Below, piece after piece: positions 1 through 11,920 of a stretch of 64,000 nucleotides of DNA (the stretch's first letter is position 1; each line of letters begins with the position of its first letter). The stretch spans positions 7,757,501 to 7,821,500 of the forward strand of contig OU015661.1 of assembly GCA_907165275.2 (NCBI GenBank). The letters run 5' to 3'. The position numbers and the translations under genes were made by a program. The notes below the pieces were generated by a model. It ran no database searches, had not been told where the DNA came from, and saw nothing but the letters and a program-made list of their open reading frames with translations. The stretch is from Zygaena filipendulae. Lineage: Eukaryota; Arthropoda; Insecta; Lepidoptera; Zygaenidae.

Positions 1-153
1 AATAATACCATCACTTGGCATATAGCGCGTGGATCAATATTATGTAGTCAGCAACCAGATCAAAAAAATTTAATTTACATAAACAATAAACTTTACTAAA
101 TTTAATTTATTTATTTATTGTTAACACATACCATACAGGACCAATTACAATGG

Positions 154-440
154 TTAACAAATACTAGTAGGCCTTGCACACAACTTCTCACACATCTTCA
201 GAGACACAGACAAGAGGTCCATCCACTCATCGGCAAACAAATCAGATCCAGGGTGGGCCTTCCGGAGAGTATTTAGTACGGTCAAGGCGCAACATACTGG
301 CGAGTTGGATTGTGCCTTTGTTCGACAAGAGGGGGATGCAAATAGCTCGCATTGTTGGCTTGATCTGTAGCGTCGGAAGTTGTTGGGGACGTACAGCTGA
401 CCAAAGCGCCAGAAGATCAGGACACTCAAAACGATCTGGT
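154..440 (-). mobile_element. 3' end of a 5'-truncated non-LTR retrotransposon (jockey-like tail)
   Basis: An open frame of about 95 codons on the minus strand ends in a stop near 154 and is followed by AT-rich sequence with AATAAATAAATA, as expected for a LINE 3' end. The peptide has the spaced pattern R-R-Y ... E-L-F ... C-R-T-K ... N-S-P-V ... L-N-T-L ... D-L-F-A. This resembles the extreme C-terminus of jockey/CR1-type reverse transcriptase polyproteins in insects. No RT catalytic motif is present because the copy is cut off near 440. It lies inside the presumed first intron of ESF1, on the same strand. Family assignment is by remembered pattern only. Confidence 0.45.
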
Positions 441-561
441 TAAAGTATAGTATATGGACCGTTGATTTTTGGGGTCAGAGGGAGACGGGGAGGGTAGAGG
501 GGAAGCCTCCCTTAAAAGGGGGAGTTGCGGAAACGCGTAGTTTTTTTTTATGAATTTTTGA

Positions 562-890
562 ATGTTCTAACCTAACCTAGCCGTTCCTTTCCAAAAATGT
601 AGGATTTTCATCAAATTAAACTACAAACCGCTACGCAAAGTGTTTCTGGCGCTTCGCCGGCCGCTGCCGCGGCACGCTGCGCTCGGCTCGCGCGTTATCT
701 TACATGTTCTAACCTAACCTAACCTAGCCGTTCTTTTCCAAAAATGTAGGATTTTCATCAAAAACTACAAATGCTACGCAAGGTGTTTCTGGCGCTTCGC
801 CGGCCGCTGCCGCGGCACGCTGCGCTCGGCTCGCGCATTATCTTACATGTTCTAACCTAACCTAACCTAGCCGTTCCTTTTAAAAAATGT
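562..890. repeat. 143-bp tandem repeat (2.3 copies) with CCTAA runs
   Basis: Units start at about 562, 705 and 847, each with ATGTTCTAACCTAACCTA followed by a stretch near CCGTTCCTTTTCCAAAAATG and then a CG-rich block (GCTTCGCCGGCCGCTGCCGC). The first two units are near identical; the third breaks off after about 45 bases. The short CCTAA runs equal the complement of the insect telomere unit TTAGG, but at only two or three repeats they are more likely part of the element. Confidence 0.8.
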
Positions 891-1568
891 AAGATATTGT
901 TTCTCAGTACAAGATGGTGCCGCGTGCATGCACAAGTTGTAATATAAGAAACTGTATTAAAGATGCCACACCAGTTGTCACGCATTTGGTGTGCCATTTT
1001 GGAACGCATGCAATGACGTCTATTGTAATAAAAAAAAACGTAAACACAATCACCTCAATTTACTGGTTTATAACCTCAATTTAGTCTAAAAACTTAACTT
1101 TTTAATATTTTTTTTTAGAAAAACTATAAGGTTCCGCAATTTGAAACTTTGCAGAAATGTAGCTTAGACTGACGCCTTTCAGCCTAAAAATTCTGATTGC
1201 CCAACTCGACGGTCCATATACTATACTTTATCCCCAAGCATCCCCATTAAAAAATTGATTGGATTTAGAAATGGGTAATAATGATATTTCCTTTTATACA
1301 AGTACCTAAGAATGGTTTTTTGAATCTTTTACAGTGCAAGAGAGTAACTAGACTCAAAAGGGTTCCACACACATGCACTGGATTCAAGCTTGCTTCCAAC
1401 CAGTGTGGTAAACAGTAATTTTATGAAATACACGTTGCGAAAATCCGAAACGTTGCACAAAACAAACCCTAATCACTTAAATTTCATGTTGATGATGATG
1501 CCATTAACTACACTACATAGTTTCAAAGTGTTTGTATGTTCTTAAAAAACTTTGCATATAAGACCTAC
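891..1568. other. ESF1 intron sequence, no feature recognised
   Basis: Between the tandem repeat and the ESF1 splice donor I see no open frame, inverted repeat or recognisable element. It is probably ESF1 intron 1. Confidence 0.4.
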
Positions 1569-2022
1569 CTTCTCCCCTAGCATAATCTATGTCTAAGTCC
1601 AATAATCTGGTTTTAGTTTTGTCATCTAATTTTCCACGAATCAGTTTGTCATTTTTGAATCTAGGTTTTAGGTCTTCATAATCGTCTTTAACACTTGGAG
1701 GTCGTTTAACAAAGCGCCCTGATGAACTTTCGTCCACAATCCTATCTTCATGATGGCTTTCTTCTTCTTCGACTTTCTGTTCGGAGCTCGAGTCCTCTTC
1801 AGACTCCTCCAAGTCATAATATTTTCTTAAATTTTCCGCCGATGTCTCATTTACGGGCCTGCCACGTTTATCCACAGTATATTTTACTTTAAATTTTTCG
1901 CCAGTAAACATAGAATCGAACCTCTTATCGATTTTAACTTTTCGTTCATGTTTTGGTATTTGTTTGTAGCGTGGGTCATTTAAATATTTTGTAAATCGGC
2001 TATCTTTCAATATGTCACTCAT
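1569..2022 (-). CDS. ESF1: ESF1 homologue, pre-rRNA processing factor, first coding exon (partial)
   Basis: ESF1 (ABTAP in vertebrates) is a nucleolar protein needed for 18S rRNA maturation in the small-subunit processome. This exon encodes about 151 residues of its N-terminus: the stretch D-P-R-Y-K-Q-I-P-K-H-E-R-K-V-K-I-D-K-R-F, then a short block K-Y-T-V-D-K-R-G-R-P-V, then L-R-K-Y-Y-D-L-E, an acidic serine-rich region, and D-Y-A-R-G-E-G, which ESF1 proteins have before their central domain. The second ATG (2022) is chosen because M-S-D-I-L fits the family start; an upstream in-frame ATG at 2037 is possible. The exon ends at a good donor (GAAG then GTAGGT at 1568-1563); reading on past it gives an unrelated tail and a stop at 1513. 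The family is usually 600-850 residues, so the rest lies left of the window. Confidence 0.9.
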
Positions 2023-2142
2023 TGTTTTAATAAACAACCTTAAAGGTAAAGTTCACCCAATTTTTAAGCCGCAATCGGTAGAAATTACACAATAACTAGA
2101 CCACAAACTACTTAGAGATACTACAATTTGTGACTTAAGCAC

Positions 2143-3350
2143 AAATTAACTAGACATAAGGCCGCAATGTGCAATCGAGTCCCTGTATTGTACAGCACCG
2201 GAAAAGGCGACACCGGAATGCACGACACGAGATTGTACGACACCGGAATGTACAGCACCGGAATTGGCGACACCGGATTTCATAGCCTAGCCGACTTCGT
2301 GCTCCGTTTAGTAGTATTCAATACAATGCAGGTAGTAGGTAGTTAGTAGTTACTGTCTCAAAATCTGATGGAAATTCAAATAACAAGTCCAAGTGTAATA
2401 TTTAGTAACGTAATTATTATTTTTCACTTTAATGAATTGTTACAACTTGTTATATTCTTGTTTTTGCATAATATATCGAAACTTCGTGGTCACACCTAAG
2501 AATTAATCGAATAAATGTCACCTTATTTTGTCTTTAGCGCTCGCTCTCGCTCGGCTCGCGAGACCTGGTCATCAGTAACAACCTAACCTAATAAAGAATG
2601 TCGGGTAAACTACTTTGAAATCTGTTCATGATGTGGCCTTGATAGTAATGTTCTCATTACTTTTTACTTATTTCAATAAATAGCTTATAGTGACATCATC
2701 GCCACACTAGTACCTACTATAGGATAGGTGTAGGAAAGGTGACGTAAATCAGGCGAAGCTAACCGCTCGCCAGTCGCTTCCCGTTCGCCAGTTAATACAG
2801 TTTTGGTTCCTTTCTTTTCGTAACTTTTATAATCTGTACAATCTGTATAGGGCACATAGCTCGTGGAAATAATAATTATAAGGTGTAAACTAAGGGACCA
2901 GATTTAGTGAATTGTACTCTAAGTCTATACAGTAAAATATATAGAGTGGTCCGTTGTTTGATTATCCTGCCTATAGACTGTAACATAATAACGTAATGGG
3001 CATAAACACTAACATGAAACCTAATAATCATCACCAAAAAATCTAACATAAAATATATGTGCCGTATTTGACAATAACTTGACCCAGTATTTAGGTAAGT
3101 AAAGTAAACGAGCACAAAGAAAGGAGGCGTGATTTCATCGACCAATAGGAGCGGTGTCACCAATTCCGGTGCTGTACATTCCGGTGTCGTACAATCCAGT
3201 GTCGCGCATTCCAGTGCTGTACATTCCAGTGTCGTACATTATCGTGTTGTGAATTCCTGGTTCCCGTGCAATCGAACACAAACCACAAATTAATTAGACT
3301 ACACAAACACAGCCGCGAGCCGATAGGTTCACAGATCACAAATTAACTAG
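2143..3350. repeat. Repeat block bounded by inverted 15-mer arrays and a CACAAATTAACTAGAC motif
   Basis: At 2189-2279 six head-to-tail 15-mers of the form TACGACACCGGAATG run on the plus strand. At 3157-3250 the same 15-mers recur on the minus strand, diverged toward CACTGGAATG. The motif CACAAATTAACTAGAC lies just outside on the left (2143) and relatives occur on the right (3285 and 3337). This layout suggests a non-autonomous transposon of about 1.2 kb with repetitive termini. The interior has no coding potential I trust. The family is not recognised. Confidence 0.55.
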
Positions 3351-3917
3351 AGTCTAAAGAGATGTCACAGATGTCTAGTTAATTTGTGGTTCACAGACGA
3401 AAACAGTATGTTCTCTTCGAATCAAGAGAACATAGAGAGAAGGTAACCCCAGGCCTTAGAATCATCCATACTACGACCAAAGCCTTAGAGAGAAAGAGAA
3501 AAATAACTCGCGAATGCCTTAGTGAGAAAGAGAAGAAAGGTAAGCCTTTCCACAGATTATAAGATTAGTACCATAGTTTTTTTTTTTTTCGTTTTTGGAG
3601 ATATGACCAAGTGATTACCTTCTCTCTGGATATGACTTACTGTTACATCGGCTTTTTAAAGATGCGCAAACTGGTGCTCGTTTTAGAAAGCAACGAAATT
3701 ATTTAAAATTGCATCACTAACATTTAATTTTTGTATGAAATTGTGAAAGAGAGGTAGGTATAAGTAAAAAACGCGCGTGCAACCACAGCCATAAAGAATA
3801 CGTGTAGTCTGAAACTTATAATCAACTGCAAATTGAGTCCATAAGGGAAATGATTGACAACTCCGATGCAGTTCTGCCAAAAGTTGCATCTAAATATTAA
3901 AATGCATTTAAATGTGA
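3351..3917. other. Gene-free stretch upstream of TRIAP1
   Basis: Holds one minus-oriented TAGTTAATTTGTGG motif (3373) and purine-rich stretches around 3420-3545 containing AGAGAGAAGGTAA, a string seen again at 4468. No gene is supported here. Confidence 0.4.
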
Positions 3918-4130
3918 TCAGTGATGAACATGTGATGAACAGTGTGTGGAAACAGTGAAATAAAATGAAATGGGACGTTCGTCGGGAGGTTTTCGTTTTA
4001 CAATACAATTTTCTACAGAGCGTCCTATTAAAGTTTAACTGTAAAGATTTGCTGCCAAAAGCTCCAGTAAAGCATCGAAATGCATCTCACCAATGCATTT
4101 CGATGTAAATAACTTCAGAAAAAGAAACAT
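3918..4130 (+). mobile_element. Foldback element copy with CGAAATGCATT hairpin
   Basis: The stretch GTGATGAACAGTG ... GGGACGTTCGTCGGGAGG ... CCAGTAAAGCATCGAAATGC ... aligns by eye with 11716-11915 and partly with 13140-13200 and (reversed) 12690-12725. The centre near 4074-4107 is a hairpin: ATCGAAATGCAT, a short loop, then ATGCATTTCGAT. It is a dispersed multicopy element; ends and superfamily are not resolved. Confidence 0.6.
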
Positions 4131-4611
4131 TTGAATTGGTTGTATGGACTAAGTTTCCTTTGCCTTTCCCGAGAGGGGTAAATTTAGACGAAAACAGTAA
4201 AAAAAGTCAATGTCATCATTTTAGCACCATTTTCAGTTTTTTTTTCACAAAAAAAGCTAAAAATCAACAATTTCTTCTGTTTCCATTTCTAATTTCTTTA
4301 AATATTTCTTATTTTAATAAGCATTTCTAATTTATTTGCATTATACTTATAGGCATTGTTTTATTCTTCTATGTACCTATTTTAACTCTCTTTAGACATA
4401 ATATGTCTAGTTAATTTGTGCTTTAGACATAAGTCTAGTTAATTTGTGCTTCTCTCTGCATACTACCAGAGAGAAGGTAATCACTACATACTACCGTATC
4501 CACTATCAATTTTGGTCGTATTTATATATTTTTTGTAATTCTTGACGAACGGTGTTAATTTTGGTCAGAGAGAATTTTAATCACTGGGTTTTTACTTTAC
4601 TGTGGTCTTGA

Positions 4612-5532
<921 letters not shown>

Positions 5533-6072
5533 TGGAATTTTAAGATGTGTGTTTTGTATGCTGTATACATGCATGAACATAATAACTTAAATAACCAACA
5601 AATCAGTGTAACAAATTCAATCATCTATCAATACCTAATGATTAAGTTAATATACTTTAAATTATCCTTTTCTTTAAATTATTGAAAAAACAGTTATTAA
5701 TTGATAGATTTGCACATAGTAAGACGTACTAGAGACTAGTAGAATCAGTAGTTCCATCAAATCTAATCTAAAAAGTAAATTACAGGAAATCGTTCCATAA
5801 GTTTAAAAAATAAGTACCATTTTAGCATGTCTTTCAAACTAGATATGTTTCGTTCTGTCCTGTGTGTACCAGCAAACAAGGTGCCTAAGTCTCATGACAG
5901 TTGATTAACTGTGTATATAGTGGCTGCAGTGAGTGCGCTCACATATTTCATGGTATGCAATCTGAAGACAGTTGTACAATAGTTAAGATTAAACAGGAAT
6001 TGGGCAATTTGGTTGGCTTTATTATTTTTCATTGTGGCCACTACAATATAGCATCATAATGGTTCCCTAATT

Positions 6073-6078
6073 AATAAA
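6073..6078 (+). terminator. Candidate TRIAP1 polyadenylation signal AATAAA
   Basis: AATAAA lies about 540 bases beyond the TRIAP1 stop. I noticed no earlier canonical hexamer after the stop, only an ATTAAA variant near 5988. A plain hexamer match is weak evidence. Confidence 0.3.
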
Positions 6079-6829
6079 GCTATCAGTTGGCAATGTCTAA
6101 GTGTGTGGAGATTAATAGAAAATCATTGGAACTTAAAGCTTTTAATAAGCCTAATGAGTTTATTTTTAAAATATCTGTTTAAGTCACATTAAGTAGTATG
6201 TACAATATGTTTCTTAAATTATGCACAAAAAACAAACAGTATTTTTTTTATCAAAACATTTTTGTTACAGATATTGTTTGATAGATACTGATTTATATAA
6301 TATGGAACAGTAGCTGTTTTCCATGCCGTTTCATGCCGTGATCCCTGTGAATTTCAGAATTCTCTCAGGAACTCCTTAACTTGGATTAAAAGTATATAAT
6401 ACATCCTATGTTACTCAGGGGTACTGTTACTTTTTCTGTTCTATTAATTGGATTGGTAGTACTGGAGATTACCCAAAACAAACCTTTCCTATAATAATAT
6501 TATTATAGATACTTATAGCAATTCATGATGTTGGTTTAAATTTGCATTTCCTATGTTAAATAGTAATAATATTAATAATCATTTATTACCAATTAATTAA
6601 GGAACATTGCAAAACCAGGAATTACAACTATTTAAAGTAAAAACATACTCAAAGTATTATATACCTATTTAACCATTTCACCACCATTCCCATATCACGA
6701 TCTACGAAAAACGTGTTCCTGGGGCCAGAAACAACATTACTAACAAACCACTGCACCGACTTTTAAATTTATTAGATAAAATGATAGATATTAAGCATTC
6801 CCAACACTAGAAGAATATGCCTTAACTAT

Positions 6830-7249
6830 TGTTACGTGCTAGGGTTCTTTATTCGGAGATTAACACTAACTTTACAAAAACACTAGGTCTAGGGTTCCTA
6901 GGTATAGGTATCGCAACACTGAAACACTAAACGACTGATCTCGAAGTCCAATAGTCTCGCCAAGGTCGCAGGTAGTCGCAGGTATCGCTCAAGATTCACT
7001 CGTAGTTATCGCTTCGAAAGCTCAAACTGAACTGCCCGTCCGGTTCGGTTGCGCCGTTTATATACCCAACCGAACGGGGCTCTAGAATGTTCGAGTCCGA
7101 TGTGTTTTACTAGCCACTCGGCCGAACGTTTCTAGAATAGAACTTCTATCGAATTCGCTACTCCAATGTGTTTGCTTTACATTGCGTGTTTTGTATGCAT
7201 TGCGCGTTTTGCATACATTGCGCGCTATTAATCTAGCTCGACCGCGACA
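6830..7249 (-). mobile_element. Solo LTR (420 bp) with 4-bp target duplication
   Basis: The segment starts TGTTACG and ends GCGACA, giving TG...CA boundaries, and is flanked on both sides by CTAT (6826-6829 and 7250-7253). On the minus strand it carries a TATA box (GGGTATATAAACGG, near 7060) and downstream an AATAAA (near 6850), so transcription would run on the minus strand. No internal retroelement sequence or second LTR is nearby. The 4-bp duplication suits Ty3/gypsy-type elements. It probably arose by recombination between the LTRs of a full element. Confidence 0.8.
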
Positions 7250-7253
7250 CTAT

Positions 7254-7614
7254 TAAGGCTATAAAAATGTGGTGGTGAAAGGGTCAAGCTTAAGTTTTTA
7301 AGTATGTAGTATTGCCATAAATTAGTTTTAATTAACAAGGGGTTGATGAATGATTATTGTGGTGTGGTGATTTACCACTGGGTTATTTTTATATAATCTT
7401 TATAGTGTTACAATTAAGGTATCGTCTAAACTCTAAGAAATGAGATTGTGAGGCCCGTCACTAAAGCAGTATGTGCTTGCACTCCATTACCATTTATCTG
7501 AAGCAACATCTGCTTTGCTTGACAAGCTGAAACAAAATCTTTCATGGTCATTGTACTTTTACCTAATTAGTCTTATGAATATATGACTTAATAGAATTAT
7601 CGAGTGCTAAATTA
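7254..7614. other. Gene-free stretch between solo LTR and SPT4 3' end
   Basis: AT-rich DNA in which I recognise no gene or element; part may be SPT4 3' flank. Confidence 0.3.
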
Positions 7615-7620
7615 TTTATT
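7615..7620 (-). terminator. Candidate SPT4 polyadenylation signal
   Basis: TTTATT on the plus strand reads AATAAA on the minus strand, about 330 bases beyond the SPT4 stop. Confidence 0.35.
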
Positions 7621-7950
7621 GGCATTATACATTTCTTTAGAAAATTGATATCCTTTGATAATTTTGTTTTTTAAAATATGAATTTTAATCAGATAAAGAA
7701 ACACAAACTTATTTGACTATAAGCTAATAACAATACTAGCATGATCTTTCTTCTTTTGCAATAAAATGTGAGTTTAATTTTGAAAAACTAAACTAGCAGT
7801 CCACAATATATTATGTAAGAGAGGCATAAGCTGTGCAAGTAACCCTAGAAGTTCCTGGGGAAAAACAGGTGATGATTCTTTTATGTTTAAGAAATCTACA
7901 ACAAAAGTTAAGGCTACTATCGCCAACACACAAAGTAGAGTAACTAAAGA

Positions 7951-9350
7951 TTATCTTTGACTAGTGTCTCTTGGTCTATAAACAATGCCCCGACTCTTCA
8001 TTTCCCTTATAACACCAGCAGGCAGTCTTCCAGAAACTGATATAGCATATACTCCTTTGCAAAATCTACCTGTAAAAAAAAATCACTATGAGTCTGACTA
8101 AAGAAAAAAAAAATCTCATGGAATCTGTGATGCAATCTATTAAATTAGAATTGAAAATATTAAATCTTACTTATTCTCTGCCATTTGCAGACCCAGCTGT
8201 CCTCTGGACTCATAACTGCTATCATTCTGAAATGTTTAGTAAAACCAAGCTAAATAACTTTTGTTTCCCTGGAACTAAGAGATAATTATAAACACTACTC
8301 AAACTGAGTACACTCAAGCAGTGGTGTAGCGTAGGTCACTAGCACCTAGTGCAGATCACAAATTTTCCACCCTCTTATTTATGCAAATGATTATAAAAAA
8401 AATTGGTAATGATATAAATGGTATAAAATAGGTACTAACCTGAAATGTAAAAACATATTATGTATGTATATTTAAATAAAACTAATAAAAGCCTAACCTT
8501 AATATGGTAACATCAACAAAAAACTAACTTTGATCAAATTTTTAAATTTACATTTTTTCTTTAACCACCACCTGTGAAATGCCCCCCACCAAAGTGCCCC
8601 CCCACGCTACACCACTGCACTTGAGTTCAGTTCAAGTTTCTTTATAATTTCTAGCACAATGAGTGATTCAGACAGATTCTTCTTCCAAAAACTGAGACAG
8701 ACAATATTTTGAGAGGTGACTTTCTCTTCGTAGTGTATTAATACAAGTCTTTAAGTATTCAACCAAGGAAATATCATACGTGGCCAAAGAAATAAATCTT
8801 TTGAGACACTTGTGATAATGAATATCACACATCTTTATACACCAAAGTTGGGTTTGTCCCACTAGGGACAGAAAACTTGGTATTGGTATTTATGTACAAG
8901 ATGTGTCCAAAGGCAATCATTGAACAACATTTAAATTTTTGTAATAATGAACTTCTGCTTGCTGTCGATGTGGTTTATGGAAGCACAGTGATGTGTCACT
9001 ATTGGACCCATAATAATTTACTAGTTATGATATTGTGGTTTCATAGTATGGAATATTTTAATGTACAGAGAGCTTTTTGGTTATTCTTAGCTTACCCATC
9101 AAAGTTATTACTTGTACAGTCATAAACATTGTCTTTATTGTTCTTCATGCGGAGGAACTCATCACAGTTGTCACATCCATCACATTCAAACTGGTCAAAC
9201 GTCTGGAAAAATCAACTCTAATTTATTGATACAACTAAGAGATTCAACCAAAGGGTAATAGACGTTCGACTAGATAATTACCTTAATTAATGAGCAAACT
9301 AAACAAGCACGAAGACCTCTTAAATCTTTAGGAACAGTGTCAAGAGACAT
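7951..9350 (-). CDS. Spt4: Transcription elongation factor SPT4 (four exons, complete)
   Basis: SPT4 is the zinc-binding subunit of DSIF (SPT4-SPT5), which controls promoter-proximal pausing and elongation by RNA polymerase II. Exons on the minus strand are 9350-9282, 9202-9096, 8226-8171 and 8069-7951. They join in frame to 116 residues (family about 117). The start [11 protein letters not shown] is the family start. Zinc ligands are C16 and C19 (A-C-L-V-C), then C31 with the pair C-D-N-C in exon 2. The exon 3 core [12 protein letters not shown] and the exon 4 KOW-facing [12 protein letters not shown] are conserved. All introns are GT-AG: donors GTAATT, GTAAGC, GTAAGA; acceptors CCAG, TCAG, ACAG. 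Exon 3 is only 56 bases and is easy to miss. A hAT-like MITE sits in intron 2. Confidence 0.95.
8319..8617. mobile_element. hAT-like MITE in SPT4 intron 2
   Basis: Termini are CAGTGGTGTAGCGT and its complement ACGCTACACCACTG. The flanks are CACTCAAG on the left and CACTTGAG on the right, an 8-bp duplication with two differences. CAGTGG ends and 8-bp duplications are typical of hAT elements. At 299 bp it is non-autonomous. A start-like fragment (CAGTGGCGTAGCGT) recurs at 57487. Confidence 0.75.
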
Positions 9351-9797
9351 TATTTGTATCAATGAATAGGTAGTTAAAAAAAAATTAACAGATGTGTGGA
9401 GGTTGTCTTTAGGTGAATTGTTTTTAACTGCTATATTTAGTAAATAGTAATTTGGTTAGGTAGATTAAAAGTAATATATTCCAGGGCCCAAACACTAAAC
9501 TAGCTGACGACTCATGTGAGATGTGATGTTTAGCACCGTGGCATGCTGTTTGTTTCTGTGAAACGAATAGTGCTTTGAAGCAGGGTTTTGATTTCACTTG
9601 CAATGCACAACGAGAACACACTGAAGTTTGAACACTTTACACTTTAGAAGTCTGGTGAAAAAACGTAAAAGTTGTCTTCTTTTTTAGTCCTAGTTCGTAA
9701 GTTTTCACCGCGAAACTGATTCCACAACAACTAGTTAGCTCAGAATCAGATTAACCAAACATACCACAAATTAACTAGACATAAGAATTAAAAAGAT
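9351..9797. other. SPT4 upstream region, no gene recognised
   Basis: This should contain the SPT4 promoter. I see no clear TATA box. A CACAAATTAACTAGACATA motif lies at 9765-9783, directly beside the THAP element. A 65-codon minus-strand frame here has no recognisable content. Confidence 0.3.
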
Positions 9798-10155
9798 TAG
9801 AGATGGTGATGGATGATATACATCGATGTATTAAAAACACTCGATGACCGATGTATTGTATCGATGCATCGAATCAAACCGATGTAGGTATAGGCTATTT
9901 GACAAAATTTGGAAATTAGTTTAAAACTATAGCTTAGCATCTATTTTACCCCAAAAATATGTTATTTTAAGAAAAATAGGTCTTTTATATTAGTATTTTG
10001 GGTTTTTAGAAATGTACTTGAAATTAACCGCGAAAAAGGCCAAGACTATCATGGCGTCTTGAATGACGTCACGTCTCACAAAACAGCCGTGTTTGTTTAT
10101 GACAGTCAATTGTGTTTTTTAATAAATAACGAATTAATCGTATTATAAATACTGT

Positions 10156-10781
10156 ATGGTGCCCCAATGTAAAAGTACAACGATAAAAACGCCAAACAAA
10201 TTATTCATATACGTTCCGAACAATAAACAAATACGAAAAAAAGTGTTTAAAAATGGCAAGGAGGCAAGATGCTCTTACTTTATCAACTGATTCCACAATT
10301 TATTTCTGTGAAGATCATTTTGATGTAAGTATTAAACACAACTTGATGTATCTATTTATAAATAGTAAAAGATATTAATTTGGCAAAATCTACCATAATA
10401 TACCGTACATCTATACATATAAAATGCTTTGTCCAGAATGACTGGTGGATCAAAGCACAGTCTAAACCGTTGATCGTAAAGACCTGAGAGGGTGTCTTCT
10501 TTTTAAGACGTAGGCATCCGATAAGAAAGGATTTTTGAAAATTTAACCCCTAAGGGGACGAAAAGGGGTTGCAAAGTTTGTGAAACAATTCCTCGGGAAC
10601 TTCGAAATTATCGCGGGTGAAACCACGCGGGACAGCTAGTAACCTATAAAATGTTATGACTTGAATAGGGTTTTATGATTTATTTGAATTAAAATATTAT
10701 TTTCGTTTTATAAACTGTAATACATAATTCATACTCTTCTTATTTTTTTAGTTGCCAAATGATATGATTAATTATAATTAA
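10156..10781 (+). pseudogene. THAP zinc-finger pseudogene (two exons, frameshifted)
   Basis: Exon 1 (10156-10324) begins M-V-P-Q-C-K-S, continues to K-L-F-I-Y-V-P-N-N, then shifts frame near 10245; in the new frame it reads M-A-R-R-Q-D-A-L and C-E-D-H-F-D. Together these form the C2CH signature of a THAP domain: Cys near the start, then C-x2-H at the end. The donor is GAT then GTAAGT. The acceptor TTTTTTAG at 10751 leads into L-P-N-D-M, the usual THAP continuation after C-E-D-H-F-D, followed at once by a stop at 10779. The frameshift and early stop make it non-functional. The Helitron at 10410-10639 sits in its intron. Confidence 0.78.
10410..10639 (+). mobile_element. Non-autonomous Helitron-like element (short subfamily)
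   Basis: Begins TCTATACATATAAAATGC after a host A and ends CAGCTAG before a host T. CGCGGGTGAAACCACGCG lies just before the end. It belongs to the same subfamily as 23920-24107. Confidence 0.75.
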
Positions 10782-11580
10782 ATAAGACATTGTATTTTCT
10801 TCACATAATACTTACATAGAAGTTTTAACGTTGCGGAATTTCGATAGACAAAAGCCGGTGTTCATTATGACGATGTTCATTGCAAAAAAATTGCCAAGCA
10901 TAAAGGTGTCAATTTTGGGCAAATTATTGCTGTTTGCTTTGTTAAATCCTGATTCCATCGCAAATTATACCTATCTCTCAAGATTAAACTAAAAACGAAC
11001 TGTATTAATTTAACAATAATTGCTGAAAACTCGAAATTTATACGAAAATGACAGCTGCAACATAGTGTTTCGCGCTCGTTCCAAGGGGCGTGACGTCACG
11101 CTTCCAAGCGCTTCTCTGATTGGTGTTTAATGTCGCGTGATTAAACGCCTCATTTTGTCGATTTTATTTTCCAAAAATATTATTAATCTTTTATTATTTT
11201 AATAGAAAAGTTGTTTTTTTGTTTACTTATTAACATGGTTAATCATTAGAAATTCAAAGCCATCCGATTTATTCTTAGTGGAAACAAGCCTATACTTCAG
11301 CATCGAATATATATCGATGTTTTTCATTCGATACATCGAATACGCAAACTTATGAGAGTGTACTATGAGTATGACCAACACTGACTGATGACTGCAGACT
11401 TCACGACGTTTCGTAAAACCATTTGGTCCATGGTAAAACGAAACGTTATAATCAGTGCTACCAATATAACACGCCTACCTATCATTTATCGATTTGGCAG
11501 AATTGGTTAGGTTTCCTTTGCTGCGGAACCGGCATAGCAAAATTAAAACTAAAACAACAATATAAAATATTTTATATATG
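10782..11580. other. Interior of THAP element, no coding sequence seen
   Basis: No conserved transposase motif could be read. It contains TGACGTCA near 11092 and a cluster of ATCGAT motifs near 11300-11345. Confidence 0.35.
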
Positions 11581-11589
11581 GCCGACCGA

Positions 11590-11920
11590 GTACCGAGGGA
11601 CTTTTGGCGGCATTTTTAGCAGAAAGGACGTCAATTTTCTTTGTTTTGCAAATTAGTTTATCGTGATTCGTGATTAATATTGTGTGAAAATGGTGGATTT
11701 TGCAAGTGATCCATTAGTGATGAACAGAGTTTAGAAACAGTGAAATAAGATGAAATGGGGCGTTCGTCAGGAGGTTTTCGTTTTACTATACAACTTCCCA
11801 CAGAGCGTCTTATTATAAAGTTCAACTGTGAAGACTGAAGATTTGCTGCCAAAAGTTCCAGTAAAGAATCGAAATGCATTGCTGAGATCAGCAATGCATT
11901 TCAATGTAAATAACTTGTAC
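11590..11920 (+). mobile_element. Foldback element copy inside THAP element
   Basis: Positions 11716-11915 match 3918-4130 in order and orientation and share the GAAATGCATT/AATGCATTTC hairpin near 11870-11905. Positions 11590-11715 reappear inverted at 13570-13680. Confidence 0.6.

Noticed and set aside
1513..1568. ESF1 ending at the stop at 1513
   Set aside because: A good splice donor at 1568 precedes the unrelated tail, and ESF1 is normally several times longer.
2189..3250. CRISPR-like regular repeats
   Set aside because: The 15-mers are directly adjacent with no spacers, and the genome is eukaryotic.
8668..8862. 64-codon minus-strand frame in SPT4 intron 2
   Set aside because: No match to SPT4 or to a transposase I can name; the SPT4 exons splice perfectly without it.
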